A stretch of 64,000 nucleotides of DNA, from NCBI GenBank assembly GCA_017745235.1, contig JAGHZU010000015.1, forward strand, positions 46,450 to 110,449, in the 5' to 3' direction. The notes beneath the pieces were generated by a model that saw only the letters and a list, made by a program, of their open reading frames with translations, did no database searches and was not told the DNA's origin. Every line of letters begins with the position of its first letter. Position 1 is the first letter of the stretch. The position numbers were made by a program, and so were the translations under genes. The stretch comes from Caulobacter sp. (GTDB lineage: Bacteria > Pseudomonadota > Alphaproteobacteria > Caulobacterales > Caulobacteraceae). Below are positions 55,529-63,231 of this stretch, piece by piece.

Positions 55529-56605
55529 ATGCCCGACTCCCCTCCCTGGCTTCTCGACCTCGCGCTGCGCGTGGCCTGGGCTCCGCCTTGGGCCATCGGC
55601 CTGGGCCTGACCCTGGCGGCGGTGCTGTTCGCCCTGGCCGTCCATGACGTGCTCGTGAGGATCGTGCGCCGCTGGGTGTCGCGAGACGCGTTCTGGGCGG
55701 CGATGGCCGTGCGCACCCGCCGCCCCACGCGGCTGGCCTTCATCGTTGCGGCCCTGAGCCTCGCGGCTTCGGTCGCCCCGATGACGGCGGGCCAGGCGGC
55801 CGGCGCCAAGCGCGTGCTGCTGGTGCTGTTCATCGTGCTGGTGGGCTGGATCGTGATGACGGCCCTGGACATCGGCGCGGCGCTCTACATGCGGCGCTTC
55901 AACATAGAGGTCGAGGACAACCTGCTGGCTCGCAAGCACCTGACCCAGGTGAAGATCCTGCGGCGGGCCTGCGCGGTGGTGGTGGGGCTGGTGACGGCGG
56001 GGCTGGCGCTGATGACCATCCCCGGCGTCCGCCAATGGGGCGTCAGCCTGCTCGCGGCGGGCGGAGCCGCCTCGGTGATCGTCGGCCTGGCGCTGCAGCC
56101 GCTGCTGACCAACCTGATCGCGGGCATCCAGATCGCCATCACCCAACCCATCCGCATCGACGACGCCGTGATCGTCGAGAAGGAGTGGGGCAATATCGAG
56201 GAGATCAACGCCACCTATGTCGTGGTGCGGCTGTGGGACTGGCGGCGCATGGTGCTGCCGCTCAGCTACTTCATCCAGACGCCGTTCCAGAACTGGACCC
56301 GCGAGAGCGCGGCCCTGATCGGCACGGCCATGCTCTATGTCGACCACGCCGCCCCCATCGAGCGCCTGCGCGCCAAGCTGGAGGAGATCGCCAAGGCCTC
56401 GCCCCTGTGGGATGGCCGGGTGGTGGCGCTGCAGGTCACCGACGTGACGGCCCAGGTGCTGGAGGTGCGCTGCCTGGTCAGCGCCCGCAGCGCGCCCAAG
56501 ACCTTCGACCTGCGCTGCGAGGTGCGCGAGAAGATGATGGCGTTCCTGCGCGACGAGGTCCCCGAGGCCCTGGCGCGGCGGCGGCTGGCGCTGGCGGAGA
56601 CCTGA
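55529..56605 (+). CDS. MscS-family mechanosensitive ion channel
   Basis: Inner-membrane channel of 358 aa. Four membrane segments precede the pore helix: VSLLAAGGAASVIVGLALQP followed by LLTNLIAGIQIAITQP is the MscS TM3 and hinge. The soluble part has VIVEKEWGNIEEINATYVVV and PLSYFIQTPFQNWTR, both typical of the beta domain. It protects against osmotic downshock. It lies 54 nt after trmFO on the same strand, but a functional link is not evident. Confidence 0.92.
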   Translation: MPDSPPWLLDLALRVAWAPPWAIGLGLTLAAVLFALAVHDVLVRIVRRWVSRDAFWAAMAVRTRRPTRLAFIVAALSLAASVAPMTAGQAAGAKRVLLVLFIVLVGWIVMTALDIGAALYMRRFNIEVEDNLLARKHLTQVKILRRACAVVVGLVTAGLALMTIPGVRQWGVSLLAAGGAASVIVGLALQPLLTNLIAGIQIAITQPIRIDDAVIVEKEWGNIEEINATYVVVRLWDWRRMVLPLSYFIQTPFQNWTRESAALIGTAMLYVDHAAPIERLRAKLEEIAKASPLWDGRVVALQVTDVTAQVLEVRCLVSARSAPKTFDLRCEVREKMMAFLRDEVPEALARRRLALAET

Positions 56606-56775
56606 AGGCCCCCGACCTTCTCGGCGAACACCTTCCACAAGTAAGTGATTTATGACTTAGCTTGAGGCGCCGGCCGTTCGGTCTGGCGCTTGTGGAGGCA
56701 TTCGCGGACGATCCGGACGCGCGCCGCCGATCATCGCGGGCTTGGCCGCCGGGCGATGCTAGGCAAAGGTCGTGG

Positions 56776-58074
56776 ATGGATCGGACGACTAAAGGGGAGC
56801 CGGACCGGGTGGCGGAAGCCTTCGACATTGGAGCCAGGGCCAAGGCGCGCTGCGACCTGATGGGCGCTGCGCCCTACAGCGAGGCCGAGGGCATGCTGGT
56901 GCGGCGGTTCCTGACGCCCGCGCACAAGGCCGCGCTGGACACCCTGAAGTTCTGGATGGAAGAGGCCGGCCTGGCCGCGCGGATCGACGCGGCGGGCAAT
57001 CTGGTGGGACGCTACGAGGGCGCGGCGCCGGGCGCCCCGGCCCTCCTGATCGGCTCGCACATCGACAGCGTGCGCAACGGCGGCCGCTACGACGGGGCGC
57101 TGGGGGTGACGCTGGGAATCGACGTGGTCGAGGTCTTGAACCGCGCCGGCCGCCGCCTGCCTTTCGCGGTCGAGGTGGTCGCGTTCGGCGACGAGGAGGG
57201 GTCGCGCTTTCCGGCCTCGATGACCTGCAGCCGCGCCGTGGCGGGGACGGTCGACGTCCAGGTAATGGAAATGGTCGACGGCGACGGCGTTTCGCTGGCC
57301 GAGGCCTTCGCCGCGTTCGGCCTGGACCCGACCCGCCTGGAGGAGGCTGCGCGCAAGCCGGGCGAGGTCCTGGCGTTCCTGGAGGCTCACATCGAGCAGG
57401 GGCCGGTGCTTGAGGCCGAGGATCTGGCGCTGGGCGTGGTCACCGCCATCGCCGCCCAGAAGCGGCTGATGGTGCGGATCGAGGGCGTCGCCGGCCATGC
57501 GGGGACGACGCCCATGGCCCTGCGCAAGGATCCCGGCCCGGCCGCAGCCGAGGCGATGCTGGCCCTGGAGCGGATCTGCAGGGGCGGCTGCGACGGCCTG
57601 GTCGGCACCGTGGGGCGGATGACCGCCTTGCCCGGCGCCTTCAACGTGATCCCCGGCGCGGTCGAGTTCTCGATGGACATCCGGGCGGAGGTCGAGGCCA
57701 CGCGCGACGCGGCGGCCGAGGCGATCACCGCCGAGATCGAGGCGATCGCCGCACGGCGCGGACTGTCGGCTTCGGTGACCCTGATGCAGGCCCTGGCCGC
57801 CAGCCCCTGCGATCCTGGCCTGACCGCCCTGCTCGAAGCCGCCGTCGCCGAGACCGGCCAGCCGCCGCGCCGCCTGCCCAGCGGGGCCGGCCACGACGCC
57901 ATGGTGATCGCCGACCTCTGCCCCACCGCCATGCTGTTCATCCGCTGCGAGGGCGGGATCAGCCATAACCCGCGCGAGGCCGTCACCGAGGCCGACTGCG
58001 CCCTGGCCGCACGCGCGATGCTGGCGTTCGTCGAGCGGCTGGCCGCCAGCAATTCCCTGCAGAGGTCCGCATGA
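56776..58074 (+). CDS. Allantoate amidohydrolase (M20 family)
   Basis: Zinc hydrolase of 432 aa of the AllC / N-carbamoyl-L-amino acid hydrolase family. It has IGSHIDSVRNGGRYDGALGV (metal-binding His and Asp), FGDEEGSRFPASM (Glu-Glu), EAHIEQGPVLE and GVAGHAGTTPMALRKD. LPSGAGHDAMVIADLCPTAM supplies the last His. It would convert allantoate to ureidoglycine. The place in the operon with pucG, puuE, uraD and puuD supports this over other substrates. ATG 56776 has AAAGG upstream; its end overlaps pucG by 4 nt. Confidence 0.9.
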   Translation: MDRTTKGEPDRVAEAFDIGARAKARCDLMGAAPYSEAEGMLVRRFLTPAHKAALDTLKFWMEEAGLAARIDAAGNLVGRYEGAAPGAPALLIGSHIDSVRNGGRYDGALGVTLGIDVVEVLNRAGRRLPFAVEVVAFGDEEGSRFPASMTCSRAVAGTVDVQVMEMVDGDGVSLAEAFAAFGLDPTRLEEAARKPGEVLAFLEAHIEQGPVLEAEDLALGVVTAIAAQKRLMVRIEGVAGHAGTTPMALRKDPGPAAAEAMLALERICRGGCDGLVGTVGRMTALPGAFNVIPGAVEFSMDIRAEVEATRDAAAEAITAEIEAIAARRGLSASVTLMQALAASPCDPGLTALLEAAVAETGQPPRRLPSGAGHDAMVIADLCPTAMLFIRCEGGISHNPREAVTEADCALAARAMLAFVERLAASNSLQRSA

Positions 58075-59291
58075 CCGACACCTTCGGCGAACTCGACCAC
58101 CCCGCTCGCCTGCTGATGGGGCCAGGACCTATCAACGCCCACCCGCGCGTGCTGCGGGCCATGTCGGTGCAGCTTCTGGGACAGTTCGATCCCGAATTCA
58201 CCGGCTACATGAACCAGACCATGGCGTTGTATCGCCAGGTGTTCGAGACGGAGAACCGCTGGACCTTCCTGGTCGACGGCACCTCGCGCGCGGCGATCGA
58301 GGCGGCGCTGGTCTCGACCCTGGCGCCGGGCGACGACGTCGTGGTGGTCAACGCCGGCCGCTTCGGCCTGCTGCTGTCTGAGATCGCCGAGCGGTGCGAT
58401 GCGCGCGTGACCCTGGTCGACGGCGAGTGGGGAACCGTTGTCGATCCTCAGGCCGTAGAGGACGCGGTCAAGCGCGTGCGGCCCCGGCTGGTGGCCTGCG
58501 TCCACGGCGACACCTCCACCACCATGGCCCAGCCGATCGAGGCGATCGGCGAGATCTGTCGGCGCTACGACACGTTGCTGTACGTCGACGCCACGGCGAC
58601 GATCGGCGGCATGCCGGTACCGGTCGACGCCTGGCGGGCGGACATCGTCACGGGCGGTCTCCAGAAGTGCCTGGGCGGTCCGTCGGGCTCGGGGCCGATC
58701 ACCATCAGCGACCGAGCCGCCGAGCACATCTCCTCGCGTCGCCACGTCGAAAAGGGCTTGGCGACCGGCGGGGCCGTCGGCGCCGGCCGACGCATCGCCT
58801 CCAACTATTTCGACCTGGCGATGATCATGGACTACTGGTCCGACAAGCGCCTGAACCACCACACCGAGGCGGCCAGCATGCTGTACGCGGCGCGCGAGTG
58901 CGCCCGGGTGGTGCTGGAGGAGGGCCTGGAGGCCCGCTTCGCCCGCCACGCCCGGGCCGGGGCCTCGGTGGTGGCCGGGGTCGAGGCCATGGGCCTGAGC
59001 GTCTACGGCGACAAGGCCCACAAGATGACCAACGTGACCGCCGTGGTGATCCCGCCCGGCGTCGACGGCGACCGCGTCCGCGCCCGCATGCGCACCGACT
59101 TCGAGATCGAGATCGGCACGGCCTTCGGGCCGCTGGCGGGCAAGGTCTGGAGAATCGGCGCGATGGGGGTGAACGCCCGCAAGCACGCCGTGCTGACGAC
59201 GCTGTCGGCGCTGGAGTCGGTGCTGCGGTGGGAGGGCTACGCCGCGCCCGCCGGGGCCGGGGTGGATGCGGCGGCGGAGGTTTGGGCGTGA
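58071..59291 (+). CDS. pucG: (S)-ureidoglycine--glyoxylate aminotransferase PucG
   Basis: PLP enzyme of 406 aa of the class V aminotransferase family. It starts with RLLMGPGPINAHPRVLRAM and has the nucleotide-loop-like VDGTSRAAIEAAL, VHGDTSTTMAQPIEAIG, YVDATATIGGMPV and the PLP lysine in TGGLQKCLGGPSGSGP. FEIEIGTAFGPLAGKVWRIG is near the end. In purine breakdown it moves the amino group of ureidoglycine to glyoxylate, giving glycine and oxalurate. The ATG overlaps the amidohydrolase stop (ATGA), so the two enzymes are coupled. Confidence 0.93.
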   Translation: MTDTFGELDHPARLLMGPGPINAHPRVLRAMSVQLLGQFDPEFTGYMNQTMALYRQVFETENRWTFLVDGTSRAAIEAALVSTLAPGDDVVVVNAGRFGLLLSEIAERCDARVTLVDGEWGTVVDPQAVEDAVKRVRPRLVACVHGDTSTTMAQPIEAIGEICRRYDTLLYVDATATIGGMPVPVDAWRADIVTGGLQKCLGGPSGSGPITISDRAAEHISSRRHVEKGLATGGAVGAGRRIASNYFDLAMIMDYWSDKRLNHHTEAASMLYAARECARVVLEEGLEARFARHARAGASVVAGVEAMGLSVYGDKAHKMTNVTAVVIPPGVDGDRVRARMRTDFEIEIGTAFGPLAGKVWRIGAMGVNARKHAVLTTLSALESVLRWEGYAAPAGAGVDAAAEVWA

Positions 59292-59310
59292 GGGCGGTGA
59301 CACGTGAGGG

Positions 59311-59330
59311 CCTCCCCTTGGCGAGGGAGG
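59311..59330 (+). repeat. Hairpin overlapping the puuE ribosome binding site
   Basis: CCTCCC (59311-59316) can pair with GGGAGG (59325-59330) around an 8-nt loop. The right arm is the Shine-Dalgarno sequence of puuE, 4 nt before its ATG. The hairpin could hide the site. It also resembles the CTCCCC repeats at 10541 and 11445. Confidence 0.5.
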
Positions 59331-59334
59331 TTCC

Positions 59335-60255
59335 ATGACCTATCCCCGCAACCTCATCGGCTACGGCGCCAACCCGCCCCACGCCCGTTGGCCGAACGGC
59401 GCGCGGATCGCCGTGCAGTTCGTGCTGAACTACGAGGAAGGCGCCGAGCGCAGCGTGCTGCACGGCGACCCCCAGGCCGAGCACTTCCTGTCGGAAATGG
59501 TCGGAGCCCTGCCCGTGCCGGACGCGCGGCACATGTCGATGGAAAGCCTCTACGAGTACGGCTCACGCGCCGGGTTCTGGCGCATCCGGCGACTGTTCGA
59601 GGATTTCGGCCTGCCGCTGACCGTCTATGGCGTGGCCCAGGCCATGGAGCGCAACCCCGACGCGGTGGAGGCCATGCTGGCCTCGGGCTGGGAGATCGCC
59701 ACCCACGGCTATCGCTGGATCGACTATCAGCACGTGCCCGAGGCGGTCGAGCGCGAGCACATCGCCCGGGCCATCGAGATCCATACGCGGCTGACGGGCG
59801 AACGGCCGCTAGGCTGGTACCAGGGGCGCACCAGCCCCAACACCGCCCGGCTGGTCGTGGAGGAAGGCGGCTTCGTCTACGACGCCGACAGCTACGCCGA
59901 CGACCTGCCCTATTGGGACGACCAGCACGGAAAGCCCCAGCTGATCGTGCCCTACACGCTGGACGCCAACGACATGCGCTTCGCCGCGCCCCAGGGCTTC
60001 AACAGCGGCGACCAGTTCTTCGCCTACCTGCGCGACGCCTTCGACGCCCTCTACCTGGAGGGCGAGACCGCGCCGAAGATGATGAGCATAGGGCTGCACT
60101 GCCGGATCGTGGGAAAGCCCGGCCGGATCATGGCCCTGCGCCGGTTCCTGGAGCACGTGGTCTCGCACGAGAAGGTGTGGGTGGCGCGGCGGATCGACAT
60201 CGCCCGGCACTGGATCGCGGCGCATCCGTATGGGGGCTCGCCCGATGCCGCATAG
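59335..60255 (+). CDS. puuE: Allantoinase PuuE (polysaccharide-deacetylase fold)
   Basis: Metal-dependent, cofactor-light allantoinase of 306 aa. It starts MTYPRNLIGYGANPPHARWP, the conserved family opening, and has FVLNYEEGAERSVLHGDP, YGSRAGFWRIRRLFEDFGLP in pieces, EIATHGYRWIDYQ and GWYQGRTSPNTARLVVEEGGF. It hydrolyses allantoin to allantoate, feeding the amidohydrolase encoded upstream. The PuuE type is different from the amidohydrolase-type AllB/PucH. It is 43 nt after pucG. Confidence 0.95.
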   Translation: MTYPRNLIGYGANPPHARWPNGARIAVQFVLNYEEGAERSVLHGDPQAEHFLSEMVGALPVPDARHMSMESLYEYGSRAGFWRIRRLFEDFGLPLTVYGVAQAMERNPDAVEAMLASGWEIATHGYRWIDYQHVPEAVEREHIARAIEIHTRLTGERPLGWYQGRTSPNTARLVVEEGGFVYDADSYADDLPYWDDQHGKPQLIVPYTLDANDMRFAAPQGFNSGDQFFAYLRDAFDALYLEGETAPKMMSIGLHCRIVGKPGRIMALRRFLEHVVSHEKVWVARRIDIARHWIAAHPYGGSPDAA

Positions 60256-60256
60256 G

Positions 60257-60349
60257 CCGCTCATCCCTGCGAAAGCGGGGACCCAAGCCGAGCTTCGGGA
60301 GAAGGCGCGGACGGTCTGCTCGGATCCCCGCCCTGGCGAGGATGAGCGG
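60257..60349 (+). repeat. Intergenic inverted repeat between puuE and uraD
   Basis: CCGCTCATCC (60257-60266) and GGATGAGCGG (60340-60349) are perfect 10-bp arms. Inner parts such as GCGGGGAC and GATCCCCGCC add pairing. Elements with the GGCGAGGATGAGC end are common intergenic repeats in Caulobacteraceae. The right end overlaps the AGGG that serves as uraD ribosome binding site. Confidence 0.6.
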
Positions 60350-60357
60350 AGGGTGAA

Positions 60358-60864
60358 ATGCTGACCCTCGCCCACCTCAACACCCTCGACCGCGAAGCCT
60401 TCGCCCAGGTCCTGCGCTTCGCCTTCGAGCTTTCGCCGTGGGTCGTCGAGCGCGCCTGGGACGCGCGGCCCTTCGCCAGCGTCGAAGCCATGCACGCGGC
60501 GATGATGGCGGGACTGGAAGCGGCCTCAGCCGACGACAAGCTGGCCCTGATCCGAGCCCACCCCGAACTGGCGGGCAAGGCGGCGATCGCCAAGGCCTTG
60601 ACCGCCGAGAGCAACGCCGAGCAGGCCAGCGCCGGGCTGGACCGGCTGACGCCGGAGGAGTTCGAGCGCTTCCACGCTCTGAATGCGGCTTACGGCGAGC
60701 GGTTCGGCTTTCCGTTCATCATCGCCGTGCGGCTGAACGACAAGGCCTCGATCCTGGCGGCCATGGCCGCGCGGCTGGCCAACGACCGGGACGTCGAGAT
60801 CGCCGAGGCCATCAAGCAGATCGGCCTGATTTCCAAACTTCGATTGCTGGACGCGGTGGGCTGA
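60358..60864 (+). CDS. uraD: 2-oxo-4-hydroxy-4-carboxy-5-ureidoimidazoline decarboxylase UraD
   Basis: OHCU decarboxylase of 168 aa, the last step from urate to S-allantoin. It shows LSPWVVERAWDARPF, LALIRAHPELAGKAA (catalytic His in A-H-P-E-L), LTPEEFERFHALNAAYGERF in pieces and FGFPFIIAVRLNDK, all family motifs. The preceding step, hydrolysis of 5-hydroxyisourate, is not encoded in this window. The stop TGATG joins a 10-codon frame before puuD. Confidence 0.95.
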   Translation: MLTLAHLNTLDREAFAQVLRFAFELSPWVVERAWDARPFASVEAMHAAMMAGLEAASADDKLALIRAHPELAGKAAIAKALTAESNAEQASAGLDRLTPEEFERFHALNAAYGERFGFPFIIAVRLNDKASILAAMAARLANDRDVEIAEAIKQIGLISKLRLLDAVG

Positions 60865-60896
60865 TGAGCGCGCCGACGGCCTGGGGGGCGGCTTAG

Positions 60897-62081
60897 TTGG
60901 ACTACGACCTGACGACCTGGTTGAATCTTGGCCTGCGCTGGCTGCACGTGATCGCGGGCGTGGCCTGGATCGGGGCCTCGTTCTACTTCGTGTGGCTGGA
61001 CAACAACCTGCGTCCGCCCGTCCCGGAGAAGGAGGGCGTGAAGGGCGAGCTGTGGGCCGTACACGGCGGCGGCTTCTACCATTCGCAGAAGTACATGGTG
61101 GCCCCGGCGCACATGCCCGACCACCTGCACTGGTTCAAATGGGAGGCCTACACCACCTGGCTGTCGGGCTTCGCGCTGCTGACGGTGCTCTACTACGTGG
61201 GCGCGCCGGTCTATCTGATCGACCCGGCAAAGCACGCCTTCAGCCAGCCGGCGGCCATCGCCACCGGCCTGGCCTTCATCCTCGGCGGCCTGCTGGTCTA
61301 CGAGGCCCTGTGCCGCTCACCCCTGGGCCAGCGCCCGCGCCTGTTCGGGACCGTCTGGTTCCTGTGTCTGACGGGAGCGGCGTACGCGCTGACCCACCTC
61401 TTCAGCGACCGGGGCGCCTTCATCCACGTGGGCGCGATCATCGGCACGGCGATGGTGGGGAACGTCTTCCTGGTGATCATCCCCAACCAGCGTCGGATCG
61501 TGGCCGACATGCTGGCGGGACGGGACGTGGACCCCCGCCTGGGCGCAATGGGCAAGCAGCGCTCGGTTCACAACAACTACATGACCCTGCCGGTCATCTT
61601 CATCATGATCAGCAACCACTATCCGGTGGTGACGGGCCATCCGCTGGCGTGGCTGCTGCTGGCCCTGATCAGCGCCGGCGGCGTTTCGATCCGGCACTTC
61701 TTCAACCTGCGCCACCACGGCGTCATCAAGCCGGATTTCATCTTCCTGGGCGTGGCCCTGGTGGTGGCCGCCAGCGCCGTGGCCAGCCACAAGCCCAAGC
61801 CGGCCGAGGTGGCGTCCGACGTCCCCTTCCCCGTGGCCCAGGCGATCGTGCAGAAGCATTGCGTGACCTGCCATTCCGCCACGCCCACTCACAAGGGCTT
61901 CACCGCCCCGCCCAACGGCGCGGCGTTCGACACCCCCCAGGGCATGGCCCGCTACGCGCCGAAGATCCGTGAACGGGCGGTGGACTCCACGAGCATGCCG
62001 CTCGGAAACGAGACTCACATTACGGATGCGGAACGCGCCCAGCTGGGCGCCTGGATCAAGGCCGGAGCCAAAACCCCGTGA
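60897..62081 (+). CDS. puuD: Urate hydroxylase PuuD with C-terminal cytochrome c
   Basis: Membrane urate-oxidising enzyme of 394 aa of the PuuD type, which uses a cytochrome domain and not the cofactor-free uricase. About eight membrane segments begin with LGLRWLHVIAGVAWIGASFY, and GGFYHSQKYMVAP is conserved. The C-terminus has KHCVTCHS with the haem motif C-x-x-C-H and NETHITDAERAQLGAW. It starts with TTG at 60897 right after an in-frame TAG, so the start cannot lie further upstream. It ends in GTGA with the TetR gene. Confidence 0.94.
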   Translation: MDYDLTTWLNLGLRWLHVIAGVAWIGASFYFVWLDNNLRPPVPEKEGVKGELWAVHGGGFYHSQKYMVAPAHMPDHLHWFKWEAYTTWLSGFALLTVLYYVGAPVYLIDPAKHAFSQPAAIATGLAFILGGLLVYEALCRSPLGQRPRLFGTVWFLCLTGAAYALTHLFSDRGAFIHVGAIIGTAMVGNVFLVIIPNQRRIVADMLAGRDVDPRLGAMGKQRSVHNNYMTLPVIFIMISNHYPVVTGHPLAWLLLALISAGGVSIRHFFNLRHHGVIKPDFIFLGVALVVAASAVASHKPKPAEVASDVPFPVAQAIVQKHCVTCHSATPTHKGFTAPPNGAAFDTPQGMARYAPKIRERAVDSTSMPLGNETHITDAERAQLGAWIKAGAKTP

Positions 62082-62761
62082 CGACCGAGGCCGAGACGCC
62101 CGAAGCGCCCCAGACCGAGGACGCCGCCGCCCCGGCGCCGCGTAAACGCAACGCCGAGAAGACGCGCAAGGCGATCCTCACGGCGGCGCTGAAGGAGTTC
62201 TCCCAGGCCGGCTTCGCGGGCGCGCGCATCGAGCGGATCGTCAAGGCCGCCAAGTGCAACATCCGAATGCTCTACCACTATTTCGGCGACAAGAAGGGCC
62301 TGTACCTGGCGGTGCTGGAAGGCGCCTACGAGGATCTGCGCGGGCGCGAGGCCGAGCTGAAGATCGACTTCGACCGGCCGCTGGAAGGCTTCCTGGAGCT
62401 GCAGCGCTTCACGTTCGACTATTTCGAGAAGAACCCGCGCATCGACGGGCTGCTGCGCAACGAGAACCTGATGCAGGGCAAGTTCGTGGCCCAGTCGCGC
62501 AAGGTGACCGAGACGGCCTTCCCGCTGCGCCGTACGATCGAGCGGCTGATCGAGAGCGGCCAGGCCCAGGGCCTTTTCCGCGACGACCTGGACTGGGCCC
62601 AGATCTATGTGACCATCGCGGCCATGAGCCGCTTCCACCTCGCCAACGGCTGGTCGCTGTCGGTGACGCTGGACACCGACATGAGCAAGCCGGAATGGCG
62701 CCGCGCGCGGCTGGAGCACGCGCTGGCGGTGCTGGAAGGTTATCTGACTTCGGGACGCTAG
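62078..62761 (+). CDS. TetR family regulator of the urate operon (RutR-like)
   Basis: TetR regulator of 227 aa. The N-terminal helix-turn-helix KAILTAALKEFSQAGFAGAR, then IVKAAKCNIRMLYHYFGDKKGLY, is typical, with Y-H-Y-F before a helix of the core. The C-terminal domain has DYFEKNPRIDGLLRNENLM, similar to RutR, the uracil-responsive TetR protein. A GTG start overlaps the puuD stop (GTGA), so it is co-transcribed with the catabolic genes and could be an autoregulated repressor responding to a purine or pyrimidine metabolite. Confidence 0.88.
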   Translation: MTTEAETPEAPQTEDAAAPAPRKRNAEKTRKAILTAALKEFSQAGFAGARIERIVKAAKCNIRMLYHYFGDKKGLYLAVLEGAYEDLRGREAELKIDFDRPLEGFLELQRFTFDYFEKNPRIDGLLRNENLMQGKFVAQSRKVTETAFPLRRTIERLIESGQAQGLFRDDLDWAQIYVTIAAMSRFHLANGWSLSVTLDTDMSKPEWRRARLEHALAVLEGYLTSGR

Positions 62762-62866
62762 CGAGCGCTGGAAAAGATACCCGCAATGATTGCGCAGATC
62801 GCTGGGCGTGTATAATCGACGGGCGACCGACGAGCTAAGCTCTCGGCGCAGGTCCTCGGGGGTTCC

Positions 62867-63223
62867 ATGCGCATCAGTTTCAGCCGGCTCGTCCTGGCCG
62901 CCCTGTTCCTATCATCCCTGGCTCTGGCCCAGCCTGTCCAGGCTAGTTCGGTGGCCAATGTCCATGTCATCAACATCGCGCCTAACAACAACGGAACGGT
63001 GGTGTTTTATGTCGATACGGCGCGCAACGGTTTGCCGGCTTGCGCGACCGCCGGCGGCCAGGCCTGGACGCTGAGCACATCCAACTCAGCCGGCCAGGCG
63101 TTGCTCTCCGTACTGTTGACAGCCCTCTCGACCGGGCTTCCGATCGACATCGGCGGCACCGGGGTGTGCGATCATTTCCCCAATGCCGAAAGCGCCGGGT
63201 TCATCTCGATCCACAAGCCTTAA
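62867..63223 (+). CDS. Small secreted protein, unknown function
   Basis: Protein of 118 aa with a signal peptide (residues 1-26, ending QPVQA). The mature part has VHVINIAPNNNGTVVFYVDT, two Cys in PACATAGGQ and GTGVCDHF, and LSTSNSAGQALLSVLLTALS. I recognise the pattern from small exported proteins scattered among proteobacteria, but no function is known. It is convergent with the amidase gene and only 8 nt separate the stops. Confidence 0.7.
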   Translation: MRISFSRLVLAALFLSSLALAQPVQASSVANVHVINIAPNNNGTVVFYVDTARNGLPACATAGGQAWTLSTSNSAGQALLSVLLTALSTGLPIDIGGTGVCDHFPNAESAGFISIHKP

Positions 63224-63231
63224 GCCCGAGG

